DNA of 64,000 bases, from NCBI RefSeq assembly GCF_010233585.1, contig NZ_CP045997.1:5620065-5684064 (forward strand), read 5' to 3'. A program made the position numbers and the translations under genes. The number at the start of each line of letters is the position of its first letter. Positions within the stretch are counted from its first letter, which is position 1. Shown here in pieces: positions 54,180 through 62,913 of the stretch. The notes under the pieces were generated by a model, which saw only the letters and a list, made by a program, of their open reading frames with translations, was not told the origin of the DNA and did not search any database. The stretch comes from Spirosoma endbachense. Its GTDB lineage: Bacteria; Bacteroidota; Bacteroidia; Cytophagales; Spirosomataceae.

Positions 54180-55172
54180 TTATCGTCTCAATTTTCCAGA
54201 ACTATCACCGGCCTCCAGTGTTTCGATTTCGGTTACGGTAGCCAGGTTGACATCGCCAGGAATCGTATGTTTCAAAGCTGACGCTGCTGACCCAAATTCA
54301 ACCGCTCGTTGCGGGTCATTGAAGGTTAGCAGGCCATAAATTAGTCCGGCCATATAGGCATCGCCAGTGCCGATTCGATCCACAATAGGCTGTATATCAT
54401 ACACTCTTGACTTATGAACGGTGCTGCCATCATACAACTTAGCCGATAGCTGGTTGTGTGATGCGCTCAACGAATTGCGTTTGGTGTCCGTTACATATTT
54501 AATCGTTGGAAACCGGCGCATCATAGCCCGTCCTGCTTCAATAAAAGTACTGCCGACAACCCCGTAAAGTTCCGAAAAGAGCGATTTGTTGCCTAAAATC
54601 AGCGTACAGCCTTCCGTTAATGCGGGCATGATCTCCTGAGGGCTTCGACCATACTGCCAAAGGTTACTGCGGTAGACGATATCGCCTGAAACCGGAACCC
54701 CCAGCCGATTGGCGGTCTGTATGCCCGCTAACAGGCTATCAGCAGCTCCCTGTGAGAGTGCAGGCGTAATACCCGTCCAGTGGAACCAGTCGGCACCGGT
54801 CAGTATGGACTCCCAATCAATCTCAGTTGAGGTAATGCGCGAGAAGGCGGAGTCGACCCGGTCATAGACAATCTGACTGGCCCGGCTCCCGGCACCGGTT
54901 TCGAGAAAATACAAACCCAGGCGGCCATCGCCATAACGAACGTGCTGCGTACCAACGCCATAGCGTCGCAGATAGCCGGTTGCCGATCGCCCAAGAGCGT
55001 GGTCAGGGAAGCGGGTAACATGGGCCGTTTCGAGGCCTAATTGGGCTAATGAGACGGCTACGTTGGCTTCGGTGCCACCAAAGTGCATGGTCAACGAATC
55101 TGTTTGTACAAAACGCTCAACACCCGGTGGACTGAGCCGGAGCATAACTTCGCCGAAAGTGATGACTTTCAT
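54180..55172 (-). CDS. kdgK: 2-keto-3-deoxygluconate kinase
   Basis: A 330-residue PfkB-family kinase. It starts MKVITFGEVMLRLSPPG and has the substrate region MHFGGTEANVAVSLAQLGL. It ends with DRIGTGDAYMAGLIYGL, which carries the catalytic Asp and anion hole. The context (exuT upstream, kdgA downstream) and the GEVMLRLSPPG start identify it as KDG kinase and not a fructokinase. It makes KDPG from KDG and ATP in the cytoplasm. It is 65 bp after exuT. Confidence 0.9.
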   Translation of the reverse strand: MKVITFGEVMLRLSPPGVERFVQTDSLTMHFGGTEANVAVSLAQLGLETAHVTRFPDHALGRSATGYLRRYGVGTQHVRYGDGRLGLYFLETGAGSRASQIVYDRVDSAFSRITSTEIDWESILTGADWFHWTGITPALSQGAADSLLAGIQTANRLGVPVSGDIVYRSNLWQYGRSPQEIMPALTEGCTLILGNKSLFSELYGVVGSTFIEAGRAMMRRFPTIKYVTDTKRNSLSASHNQLSAKLYDGSTVHKSRVYDIQPIVDRIGTGDAYMAGLIYGLLTFNDPQRAVEFGSAASALKHTIPGDVNLATVTEIETLEAGDSSGKLRR

Positions 55173-55237
55173 GTATGGTAACAGGGAGTTAAAAGAAAAT
55201 GCAAGTTACTGGCATCCTGTGAAAAATAGCGTAGTAT

Positions 55238-56599
55238 TTATTTTGTACTCAATATGCTCCACTTGCCAATTTTTTCAAGTTCTTCAGCTTTTACTGGTTC
55301 AAGTTTGGGTAAAATTAAATGGATGAGTACCAGCGCAATCAGGTAGGCGCAACTGGCAACGATAAACATGGGCAAATATCCAAATGCTGTAATAATACGT
55401 CCCGAAAGCAAGGCCAGCAGAATGCCTCCCACCGCTCCGAACATACCACCAATACCCGTTACCGACGCAACGACATTTCTTGGGAACAGGTCTGATGCAA
55501 ACGTGTACATATTGGCTGCCCAGCCCTGGTGTGCGGCTGTTGCCAGCGAAATCAGGGCGATAGCTACGGTCAGACTATTGGTTTGGGCAGCAAAAAATAT
55601 CGGAACGACGCACAACGCGCAGATCAGCATGGTGGTTTTTCGGGCGCGGTTTGCCGACCAGCCAAGGCTCATAAATTGTGTACTGAGCCAGCCGAAAAAA
55701 ATGCTCCCTGCATCGGAGACAACGTAGATAATCAGGAACGGAACACCAAAGCTTTTAAGGTCAAGCTTCTGATCGAGAGCGTCGTTGGAGTTGAAAAAAT
55801 CGGGTAGCCAGGTCATATAAAACCACCAGATCGGGTCGGCCATAAACTTGCCGACGGCAAAGGCCCACGTTTGTTTATAGCCCAGTAATTGACCCCAGGA
55901 AGGTTTTACGGGAACTCGTTTTTCCTCGTCGCTGCGAATGTAAGCCAGTTCAACGGGCGAAAGCTTTGGGTTTCGTTCGGGTTTACTGTAGGTAAACCAC
56001 CACAATACCGATAACGCAAAGCCCAGCAAACCCGTCACAAAAAATGAACTTCGCCAGCCAAGTTGTAAAATCAGATAAGGGATGAAGAGGGCTGTCAGAA
56101 TGATTCCGACATTCGTGCCTGCATTGAACAGACCGTTGGCAAATGAGCGTTCGCGTCGGGGAAACCATTCCGATATGGTTTTGACCGCCGAGGGAAAATT
56201 GGCTGATTCGCCCAGGCCTAAAATGGCTCGCGTCCAGCGAAGCCCGGCCATATTCTGGACGAATGTCGTTAAGGTAGCCGCAATGCTCCAGACAATAATA
56301 CCTAATGCGAATCCGCGTTTGGTGCCGATCCGGTCAATCAGCCAGCCGACCAGTAGAAAACCGATCGCATAGGCAAATTTGAAGGCGGCATCAACGTCAC
56401 TATACAGAATTTTAAATCGGTCAATAGCCTCCTTCGTAAGCTCTTTATCAATGGGTAAATCAAGCATTTCCTTCCTGAATACTTCATCGGTCATTGTAAA
56501 GGAAAGTACCTGTCGGTCGATGTAATTTATGGTCGTTGCCAGGAATAAAAGGGCAACTATTCGCCAGCGAAAACGACCTGATTTTGTGAGCGTCTGCAA
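55238..56599 (-). CDS. exuT: MFS hexuronate transporter
   Basis: A 453-residue major-facilitator permease of the anion:cation symporter group with about twelve helices. Marks are ATTINYIDRQVLSFTM in helix 1, then GWLIDRIGTKRGFALGI in loop 2-3, RAILGLGESANFPSAVKTISEWFPRR (split: GLGESANFPS, KTISEWFP) and FANGLFNAGTN, as in ExuT. A long cytoplasmic or periplasmic insertion near 40-65 is slightly unusual. The only start is a TTG at 56599, since a stop lies five codons upstream and the next ATG is 35 codons in. It imports glucuronate or galacturonate with H+. It is first in the run exuT-kdgK-kdgA-uxaB and divergent from uxuA. Confidence 0.88.
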   Translation of the reverse strand: MQTLTKSGRFRWRIVALLFLATTINYIDRQVLSFTMTDEVFRKEMLDLPIDKELTKEAIDRFKILYSDVDAAFKFAYAIGFLLVGWLIDRIGTKRGFALGIIVWSIAATLTTFVQNMAGLRWTRAILGLGESANFPSAVKTISEWFPRRERSFANGLFNAGTNVGIILTALFIPYLILQLGWRSSFFVTGLLGFALSVLWWFTYSKPERNPKLSPVELAYIRSDEEKRVPVKPSWGQLLGYKQTWAFAVGKFMADPIWWFYMTWLPDFFNSNDALDQKLDLKSFGVPFLIIYVVSDAGSIFFGWLSTQFMSLGWSANRARKTTMLICALCVVPIFFAAQTNSLTVAIALISLATAAHQGWAANMYTFASDLFPRNVVASVTGIGGMFGAVGGILLALLSGRIITAFGYLPMFIVASCAYLIALVLIHLILPKLEPVKAEELEKIGKWSILSTK

Positions 56600-56653
56600 A
56601 ACAAATGGTGGCTATTTGGTGAGAAAAGTAGGGGTTCAGGCTTTTTTACCTAA

Positions 56654-56699
56654 AATTAGTCACTAAATAACTTATACACGTTATACTTGCTGACTAATT
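56654..56699. promoter_or_regulatory. Nested palindrome in the exuT-uxuA divergent promoter
   Basis: AATTAGTCA at 56654-56662 pairs perfectly with TGACTAATT at 56691-56699. Inside this, ATAAC at 56667-56671 pairs with GTTAT at 56680-56684. The inner site, with TTATACACGTTATA around it, looks like an operator for a LacI/GntR-type dimer. The 125-bp gap must serve both directions, so one regulator could control both arms. No regulator gene for it lies in this window. Confidence 0.5.
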
Positions 56700-56724
56700 A
56701 ACCTGCCAATTTACTGACTCTATA

Positions 56725-57906
56725 ATGCTTGAACAAACCTGGCGATGGTTCGGTCCGAATGACCCAGTATCGCTTAACGACGTACGACAGGCTGGTGCTA
56801 CCGGGATAGTGACTGCCCTGCATCATATTCCCAACGGCGAGGTCTGGCCGATCGACGAAATTCGGAGCCGAAAAGCACTGATCGAAAGTACAGGACTGAC
56901 CTGGTCGGTGGTCGAAAGTATACCCGTTCATGAGGGAATTAAGACTCGATCGGGTGATTTCCTTCGGTATATCCAAAACTACAAGGAATCCATTGGTAAT
57001 CTGGCGGAGGCTGGTATCGACACGGTCTGTTATAATTTCATGCCCGTGCTCGACTGGACCCGAACCGACCTCGATTACCCCATGCCCGATGGCTCGACGG
57101 GTCTTCGTTTCGATGCGACCGAGTTTGCTGCCTTTGAATTGTACATTCTGCAGCGTCCGGGCGCTGAATACCTCTATAACGACGAACAAAAACAACGGGC
57201 GCGTACCAAGCTGGATTCAATGACCGATGCACAGGTCAAACGCCTGACCCGAACCATTATCGCCGGATTGCCTGGCTCCGAAGAAAGCTATACCGTTGAG
57301 CGGTTTCGCGATGCGCTGGACGCTTACAAAGACATTAGTGACCACGATCTTCGCCAGAACCTGTATACGTTCCTGCGTGAGATTGTGCCGGTCGCTGAAT
57401 CGGCTGGCGTACGACTCGCCATTCATCCCGACGATCCGCCGTATCCGATTCTGGGACTTCCGAGGGTGGTCAGCACCGAAGCCGATGCTCGGGCACTACT
57501 GGCAGCGGCCAATTCGCCTGCCAATGGCATCTGTTTTTGCACCGGTTCCTATGGTGTCCGGTCCGACAACGATCTGGTAGGAATGGTCGAACGGCTGGGC
57601 CCCAAAATTCATTTCATACATCTTCGTAGTACAGAGCGCAGCGCTGATGGGAGCTTTCAGGAAGCCAACCACCTTGAGGGTGACGTACCGATGGCGGGTG
57701 TGATGCGGGCATTATTGGCGGAACACAAGAGAAGGGTGGCCGAAGGGCGTACCGACTTACGAATGCCGCTTCGGCCTGACCACGGCCACCGAATGCTCGA
57801 CGACCTGACCTCAGGAAAACGTACCAATCCGGGTTACACGGCTATTGGTCGGCTGCGGGGCCTTGCCGAGTTACGCGGGCTGATGGTGGGTTTGTCGACT
57901 CAATAA
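56725..57906 (+). CDS. uxuA: Mannonate dehydratase
   Basis: A 393-residue TIM-barrel enzyme matching UxuA in length and pattern. It starts [20 protein letters not shown], then [16 protein letters not shown] and [14 protein letters not shown]. The metal and active-site region has [14 protein letters not shown], then [30 protein letters not shown] and HFIHLRSTE. It removes water from mannonate to give 2-keto-3-deoxygluconate, with Mn2+ or Fe2+. It opens the plus-strand arm of the uronate locus, followed by a Uma2 gene and uxaC. Confidence 0.93.
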   Translation: MLEQTWRWFGPNDPVSLNDVRQAGATGIVTALHHIPNGEVWPIDEIRSRKALIESTGLTWSVVESIPVHEGIKTRSGDFLRYIQNYKESIGNLAEAGIDTVCYNFMPVLDWTRTDLDYPMPDGSTGLRFDATEFAAFELYILQRPGAEYLYNDEQKQRARTKLDSMTDAQVKRLTRTIIAGLPGSEESYTVERFRDALDAYKDISDHDLRQNLYTFLREIVPVAESAGVRLAIHPDDPPYPILGLPRVVSTEADARALLAAANSPANGICFCTGSYGVRSDNDLVGMVERLGPKIHFIHLRSTERSADGSFQEANHLEGDVPMAGVMRALLAEHKRRVAEGRTDLRMPLRPDHGHRMLDDLTSGKRTNPGYTAIGRLRGLAELRGLMVGLSTQ

Positions 57907-57975
57907 TCGATATATATGCCCTGGTCGCTGGTCGAAATTATTTGTTTATCTTGCATTGACGAACTAGTGTAGACT

Positions 57976-58611
57976 ATGGAAACTGTCAGCAAACCGAACC
58001 GATTTCCTCTTACCCCTGAACAGAAGCAGCGTCGTGCCGATCGTGCCCAATTGCGTAAATCCCTGATCTATGAAATGTGGGACGGTAAGCCGGTCTATTA
58101 TGCTGGTTATGAGGATGTGTTGGACGGAACGAAAACTGTTGAACAACTAATGAGTTCGAGTATTTTGCAGAGTTTACTGGCCAGTCGATTGATTATTCAT
58201 ATCGCTTCCCACCTCGACATGGATGTCTATGCCATATTAGGTAACGAATTAGGGATTCAATTCAAAAAGGGCGATTGGCGGGCTTGTGACTTGGCTATTT
58301 TTGAGTTAGCTGTTTTGGCTGATCAGGATGAAACGAAATACGCCTGGGTGCCTCCTAAAGTTGCTATTGAAATTGATACCAAAGCCAATATGAGCCACGT
58401 TGATTCGGAGTTCGATTATTATGAGCAGAAAACAACGCAGCTTCTAAAATTCGGTGTCGAAAAAGTAATCTGGCTATTCACAAAATCCCGCAAGGTATGG
58501 ATAGCTGAATCGGATAAAGACTGGATTATTCGTGACTGGAGCCAACCGGTTGAGGTATTGCCCAATTGCCAGTTCGTTCCTGATCAAATCGTTGTACCAT
58601 CAAAAAAATAA
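57976..58611 (+). CDS. Uma2-family PD-(D/E)XK nuclease-fold protein
   Basis: A 211-residue Uma2 (DUF820) protein. The fold's active-site residues are visible: Asp105 in RACDLAIFE, Glu132 in KVAIEIDTK with Lys136, and a helix with YYEQKTTQLLKFGVEKVIWLF carrying Lys152. Uma2 proteins are restriction-endonuclease-like and very numerous in some bacteria, with unknown biological role. The N-terminal 40 residues are charged (PEQKQRRADRAQLRK). It sits between uxuA and uxaC, 69 bp after the former, with a terminator hairpin just behind it. It is probably an inserted passenger and not a uronate enzyme. Confidence 0.8.
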   Translation: METVSKPNRFPLTPEQKQRRADRAQLRKSLIYEMWDGKPVYYAGYEDVLDGTKTVEQLMSSSILQSLLASRLIIHIASHLDMDVYAILGNELGIQFKKGDWRACDLAIFELAVLADQDETKYAWVPPKVAIEIDTKANMSHVDSEFDYYEQKTTQLLKFGVEKVIWLFTKSRKVWIAESDKDWIIRDWSQPVEVLPNCQFVPDQIVVPSKK

Positions 58612-58615
58612 CAGG

Positions 58616-58641
58616 AAAGCCGGGAGAAACCGCCCGGTTTT
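58616..58641 (+). terminator. Intrinsic terminator after the Uma2 gene
   Basis: CCGGG at 58620-58624 pairs with CCCGG at 58633-58637 around an eight-base loop. Flanking A/T pairs and a TTTTT run follow. The uxaC ATG lies at 58655, so this hairpin sits in the uxaC leader and could act as an attenuator. Confidence 0.6.
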
Positions 58642-58654
58642 TGCTTTTACCCGC

Positions 58655-60067
58655 ATGAACTCACTCTTGCTCTCCCCAGCGTTTCTGTCCGACGATTTTC
58701 TGCTCCAGACCGAAACCGCCCGGCGACTCTATCACGATTATGCCCGGCCAATGCCGATCATCGATTACCATTGCCATCTGCCGCCCGATCAGATTGCCGC
58801 TGATAAACAGTTTGAGAACATGACCCAGCTCTGGCTCTATGGCGATCATTACAAGTGGCGGGCTATGCGCACGCACGGGATCAACGAACGCTATTGTACG
58901 GGCGATGCAACTGACTGGGAGAAATTCGAGAAATGGGCTGAAACGATTCCGTATACCGTTCGTAATCCGCTTTATCACTGGTCCCATCTGGAACTTAAAA
59001 ATCCATTCGGTGTGACGGATGTGCTTAACCCGACTACGGCCCGTTCGGTCTATGATACCTGTAACGAACAGTTGCCGGGCCTCTCGGCGCGCACCCTGCT
59101 CCAGCATTTCGACGTTCGTGTGGTCTGTTCAACGGACGATCCGACCGACTCGCTCGAACACCACCGGGCTATTACCAGCGATGGTTTTGGCGTAAAAGTT
59201 CTACCAACGTTCCGGCCCGATAAAGCAATGGCCATCGATGATTCGGTGGTGTTCCGGGCTTATGTTCAGAAGGTCGCTGCCGCAACGAACAAGGAAATAC
59301 GGACACTATCTGATTATCTGGATGCCCTCAAATTGCGGCATGATTACTTTAACGAGATGGGCTGCCGGTTATCGGACCACGGCCTCGAAACGGTCTATGC
59401 CGAACCGTATACAGAAGGGGAGGTGCAGCTTATATTCGATCACCTGTTGCGGGGAGCGGCCGTTGACCCGATAAATATCCTCAAATTCAAGTCGTTTATG
59501 CTTGTGCAGTTTGCCGAGTGGGATCACGAGAAAGGCTGGACACAACAGTTTCACCTGGGTGCACTCCGCAACAACAACATCCGCCGATTGCGTGAACTTG
59601 GCCCTGATACGGGCTGGGATAGCATTGGCGATTTCCCGCAGGCAGTTGCTTTGTCGCGCTTTCTGGGTGGCCTTGATGATCGTGATCAACTGGCTAAAAC
59701 AATACTTTACAATCTGAACCCGGCTGATAACGAAGTAATTGCGACGATGATCGGCAATTTCAATGATGGCTCGGTTCGCGGAAAAGTGCAGTTTGGTTCG
59801 GGCTGGTGGTTTCTGGATCAGAAAGACGGTATGGAAAAACAGATCAATACCCTGTCGAACATGGGCTTGTTGAGTGCCTTTGTCGGCATGCTGACCGATT
59901 CGCGGAGTTTCGTATCCTACAGTCGTCACGAATATTTCCGGCGGATTCTCTGCAATATATTTGGCAACGATGTTGAAAACGGCGAACTGCCAAATGACGT
60001 CGACTGGATAGGGCAGATCGTGCAGGACATCTGTTACCGAAATGCCGAGCGGTATTTTGGGTTTTAA
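58655..60067 (+). CDS. uxaC: Glucuronate isomerase
   Basis: The ATG at 58655 gives 470 residues, the usual length for UxaC. The upstream part of the frame overlaps the Uma2 gene and is not used. The start NSLLLSPAFLSDDFLLQTET is followed by PIIDYHCHLPPDQIAADK (metal-binding HCH), LWLYGDHYKWRAMRTHG, VVCSTDDPTDSLEHH and a C-terminal GMLTDSRSFVSYSRHEYFRR. It is an amidohydrolase-fold enzyme that converts glucuronate to fructuronate and galacturonate to tagaturonate. It ends the plus-strand arm of the uronate locus and is closed by a terminator. Confidence 0.95.
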   Translation: MNSLLLSPAFLSDDFLLQTETARRLYHDYARPMPIIDYHCHLPPDQIAADKQFENMTQLWLYGDHYKWRAMRTHGINERYCTGDATDWEKFEKWAETIPYTVRNPLYHWSHLELKNPFGVTDVLNPTTARSVYDTCNEQLPGLSARTLLQHFDVRVVCSTDDPTDSLEHHRAITSDGFGVKVLPTFRPDKAMAIDDSVVFRAYVQKVAAATNKEIRTLSDYLDALKLRHDYFNEMGCRLSDHGLETVYAEPYTEGEVQLIFDHLLRGAAVDPINILKFKSFMLVQFAEWDHEKGWTQQFHLGALRNNNIRRLRELGPDTGWDSIGDFPQAVALSRFLGGLDDRDQLAKTILYNLNPADNEVIATMIGNFNDGSVRGKVQFGSGWWFLDQKDGMEKQINTLSNMGLLSAFVGMLTDSRSFVSYSRHEYFRRILCNIFGNDVENGELPNDVDWIGQIVQDICYRNAERYFGF

Positions 60068-60090
60068 GTAGGATTTTGGTCGTTATGTAT

Positions 60091-60140
60091 ACGGGTAATT
60101 AGGGCAATTGGCTAACTCAGTTGCTTTAATTACCCGTTTT
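60091..60140 (+). terminator. Terminator after uxaC
   Basis: ACGGGTAATTA at 60091-60101 pairs perfectly with TAATTACCCGT at 60127-60137 and is followed by TTT. It closes the uxuA-uxaC unit 24 bp after the stop. Confidence 0.8.
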
Positions 60141-60163
60141 ACACTATTGACCCATGTAGTGCA

Positions 60164-61006
60164 ATGGAGCATACATTTATTGAAACAGGTGGTTTACGAC
60201 TGCATGTCGTTCAGGCGGGACCAGTTGATGGGCCGCTTGTGATTCTGTTGCATGGCTTTCCGGAGTTTTGGTATGGATGGCGTCACCAGATAGATGACCT
60301 GGCAGACGCTGGCTTCCGGGTTTGGGTACCTGACCAACGGGGCTATAACCTTAGCGATAAGCCAACGGATATAGGCTCGTATGCTATTGATACCTTAGCC
60401 GCCGATGTGATTGGGCTGATTGAGGCAGCAGGTCGGCAAAAAGCAATTCTCGTCGGTCATGATTGGGGAGCCGCCGTTGCCTGGTGGACAGCCGTCGTGT
60501 ATCCGGAACGGATTGAACGACTGGTTGTCATGAATGTTCCACATCCAGTTGTGATGAAGAAATTTGCCCGTCGTGATTTAGGGCAGATGCTACGAAGCTG
60601 GTATATCGGCTTCTTTCAATTGCCCTGGTTACCGGAACAGATACTTCGGTTTGATAACTGGCATTTCCTGGAACGAACCCTGCGAAGTAGTAGCCGGACC
60701 GGAACATTCACCGGGGAGGAAATTCAGCAGTATAAAGCAGCCTGGTCGCAACCTGGTGCAGCCAAAGCGATGATTAACTGGTACAGAGCGTCATTGCAAA
60801 GGCCAATGTCACGTCGGCCTACCATTCACGTTACTGTTCCAACGTTACTCATCTGGGGTTGTCAGGATCGATTTCTAAAACGGGAAATGGCCCAGTTGAG
60901 CATCGATCTCTGCACGAATGGTCGTGTCGAGTTTCTCGAAAATGCTACGCACTGGGTTCAGCATGAAGAAGCGAACCGGGTGAATGAGTTGATAAAAACT
61001 GGGTGA
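60164..61006 (+). CDS. Epoxide-hydrolase-like alpha/beta hydrolase
   Basis: A 280-residue alpha/beta hydrolase in which the nucleophile is Asp: LVGHDWGAAVAW, with Asp100. This is the mark of epoxide hydrolases and haloalkane dehalogenases. The oxyanion HGFPEFWYGWRHQ lies at 30-41. A cap domain with two probable Tyr donors follows (about 140-215). The general-base His is in ENATHWVQHEE near 262, and the acid is in WGCQDRFL. The HGFPEFWYGWR wording favours epoxide hydrolase. The substrate is unknown. It is a single gene after the uxaC terminator, and its stop lies inside the next hairpin. Confidence 0.88.
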   Translation: MEHTFIETGGLRLHVVQAGPVDGPLVILLHGFPEFWYGWRHQIDDLADAGFRVWVPDQRGYNLSDKPTDIGSYAIDTLAADVIGLIEAAGRQKAILVGHDWGAAVAWWTAVVYPERIERLVVMNVPHPVVMKKFARRDLGQMLRSWYIGFFQLPWLPEQILRFDNWHFLERTLRSSSRTGTFTGEEIQQYKAAWSQPGAAKAMINWYRASLQRPMSRRPTIHVTVPTLLIWGCQDRFLKREMAQLSIDLCTNGRVEFLENATHWVQHEEANRVNELIKTG

Positions 61007-61044
61007 GCATCAGGAGAGCAATAAATGCGTCTGATGCTCACCCA
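61000..61044. terminator. Bidirectional terminator between convergent genes
   Basis: TGGGTGAGCATCAG at 61000-61013 pairs perfectly over 14 bp with CTGATGCTCACCCA at 61031-61044. The TGA stop of the hydrolase gene (61004-61006) is within the left arm. The amidohydrolase gene converges from 61065. Confidence 0.75.
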
Positions 61045-61064
61045 ACTTACTTCTGACTAAGCCT

Positions 61065-62342
61065 TTATTGCTTATATACCTTCCCGTCTTTCATCACAAA
61101 CTGGACGGTTTGCAGGGCTTTGATGTTCTGAATCGGATTTTCACCTACCGCAATGATATCGGCCATTTTTCCGGTTTCGATGGAGCCAATTTGCGCGTCC
61201 ATACCCAGCAATTTGGCGTTGGTCATCAGAGCCGATTTGATCGCTTCTACCGCGGGCATACCTGCTTCAACCATGTATTCAAATTCTTTGGCGTTATAGC
61301 CGTGGATATAAACCCCGGCATCAGTACCGAAAGCAATTTTTACGCCCGCCTTATACGCCTTGGCAAACGTAGCCTGAATTTTTGGGCCAATGGCCAACGC
61401 TTTGGGAGTTACCAGGGCCGGGTAATAACCGAACATCCGGGCTGAGTCAGCTACTGTCTTACCTGCAATGATGGTTGGAACATAGTAGGTGCCATATTTT
61501 TTGAACAGCTCAATCGCTTCGTCATCCATATAGGTACCGTGCTCAATGGTTTGTACACCCGCTCGGATGGCGCGTTTCATCCCTTCAGCACCGTGTGCGT
61601 GGGCGGCTACGGCAAAGCCATAATCTTTCGCTGCATCGACAACGGCTTTCACTTCTTCTTCCGTAAACTGAGGGCCGGAGCCATCTTTTGCGTTACTCAA
61701 CACACCACCCGTTGCCGTGATTTTTATTAAGTCAGATCCATCTTTGTAGCGTTGACGAACCGCTTTTCGGGCATCTTCGGGGCTGTTAATAACGCCCTCT
61801 GCCGGTCCTGGGTCGCCCATTAAATCCTTACGATAGCCGTTTGTTGGGTCAGCGTGGCCACCGGTTGTGGCAATGGATTTGCCAACCGTTAAAATGCGGG
61901 GGCCTTCTACCAGTCCTGCATTGATGGCGTTACGCAGCGATATATTCACGCCCGACCCGCCCAGATCCCGCACAGTTGTAAAGCCAGCCAAAAGGGTTGT
62001 TTTGGCATATCTGGATGCCTGGTAGGCAACATCAGGAACATTTTTGGTGAAACCATCGATAGCGCCACCCCGTCGGGTCTGGGTTTCGAGGTGAACGTGC
62101 ATATCGATCAGCCCCGGCAGTACGGTTTTAGACTTTAAATCGAGAACAACATCTTTTCCGGCTGGAGCCGTATAACCTTTCTGAACAGCAGTAATCTTGT
62201 TCCCTTCAACCACAACCGTCATCTGAGGTTGTAATGCATTTCCGACGCCATCGAAGAGATTTCCGCAGTGAATAAGTGTACGTTGGGCAAACAGAGGAGC
62301 GGCCAGCAGGGACAAACCTGCCAACAGGTATACTTTTTTCAT
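61065..62342 (-). CDS. Secreted amidohydrolase, Xaa-Pro dipeptidase/imidazolonepropionase-like
   Basis: A 425-residue metal-dependent amidohydrolase with signal peptide MKKVYLLAGLSLLAAPLFAQ. Metal ligands are visible in GLIDMHVHLETQ (HxH), then the Lys region SDLIKITATGG, AAHAHGAEGMKRAI, TIEHGTYMDDEA and FGTDAGVYIHG (Asp). This is the pattern of the subgroup that includes prolidase-like (Xaa-Pro or Xaa-Arg) dipeptidases and other secreted amidohydrolases. The substrate is probably a small peptide or N-acyl amino acid, but this cannot be read from the sequence. A strong terminator upstream (62365-62392) separates it from the lipoprotein gene. Confidence 0.87.
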   Translation of the reverse strand: MKKVYLLAGLSLLAAPLFAQRTLIHCGNLFDGVGNALQPQMTVVVEGNKITAVQKGYTAPAGKDVVLDLKSKTVLPGLIDMHVHLETQTRRGGAIDGFTKNVPDVAYQASRYAKTTLLAGFTTVRDLGGSGVNISLRNAINAGLVEGPRILTVGKSIATTGGHADPTNGYRKDLMGDPGPAEGVINSPEDARKAVRQRYKDGSDLIKITATGGVLSNAKDGSGPQFTEEEVKAVVDAAKDYGFAVAAHAHGAEGMKRAIRAGVQTIEHGTYMDDEAIELFKKYGTYYVPTIIAGKTVADSARMFGYYPALVTPKALAIGPKIQATFAKAYKAGVKIAFGTDAGVYIHGYNAKEFEYMVEAGMPAVEAIKSALMTNAKLLGMDAQIGSIETGKMADIIAVGENPIQNIKALQTVQFVMKDGKVYKQ

Positions 62343-62364
62343 AAAAGATTGTTGGTTGGGTACA

Positions 62365-62392
62365 AAAAAGGCTGCAACGATTGGTTGCAGCC
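62365..62392 (-). terminator. Rho-independent terminator after the 143-residue lipoprotein gene
   Basis: GGCTGCAAC at 62370-62378 pairs with GTTGCAGCC at 62384-62392 around GATTG. On the minus strand it is followed by TTTTTT. It lies 32 bp after the stop at 62424. Confidence 0.88.
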
Positions 62393-62423
62393 CTTAAAGT
62401 ACAAAAAAGACACCGAACAACTT

Positions 62424-62855
62424 TTATAATTTGGTGACCTGAACGACTGCCGTTCGGGGTTGGTCAGCATTCGACGAGGTTGGGAATGGATTTACTTCCC
62501 GCAGAATGACCTTGTAGGTCGCATTGCTAAGCGAAACATTGGTTGAATCCAGTCGCTTAGAATAGCCTTCCTTAAGGTCGGGGCCTAATGTTAAACGGAC
62601 TGTCGTTGAGTCGCTATCTTTCGAAAGCAGTAATTTTACCTTAGCCTGCCCGGCCCAGATGCAGGTAACATCTTTCGGGCAGCGGCTGTCCTGAATGGAA
62701 TCGGCACGAACGGTAACGTCGGCTCCCACTCGGGCTGATTGATGCAAACTAAGTGCGACACGGTCGGTCGGCGTTGTTTCGGATGAATTGCAGGCTGAAA
62801 AGAATACGGCTCCAACGATGAGTAAACCAGCAAGCTGCTTTGTGAAATCGAACAT
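62424..62855 (-). CDS. Small lipoprotein of unknown function
   Basis: A 143-residue lipoprotein, signal QLAGLLIVGAVFFSAC with lipobox Cys22. The mature part is beta-rich: VALSLHQSARVGADVTVRAD, then SRCPKDVTCIWAGQAKVKLL with two Cys that may form a disulfide, and ATYKVILREVNPFP near the end. The C(P)xxVxCIWAGxAxV pattern occurs in short envelope proteins of Bacteroidota. No enzyme motif is seen. It is 58 bp after the DUF4920 gene, so the two may share a transcript, ending at the terminator at 62365-62392. Confidence 0.72.
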   Translation of the reverse strand: MFDFTKQLAGLLIVGAVFFSACNSSETTPTDRVALSLHQSARVGADVTVRADSIQDSRCPKDVTCIWAGQAKVKLLLSKDSDSTTVRLTLGPDLKEGYSKRLDSTNVSLSNATYKVILREVNPFPTSSNADQPRTAVVQVTKL

Positions 62856-62913
62856 AATCCCTGGTATTTTTATACAAGGATTCCTGAGCTGGAAAAAAGG
62901 TTGGATTGCGCCT

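Noticed and set aside
53466..55172. PfkB kinase plus aldolase as a fructose or tagatose pathway
   Set aside because: The GEVMLRLSPPG start, the Eda-type aldolase and the uronate neighbours fit KDG kinase and KDPG aldolase better.
58532..58654. Glucuronate isomerase starting inside the Uma2 gene
   Set aside because: The ATG at 58655 gives the normal family length, and the upstream codons overlap the Uma2 coding region in another frame.
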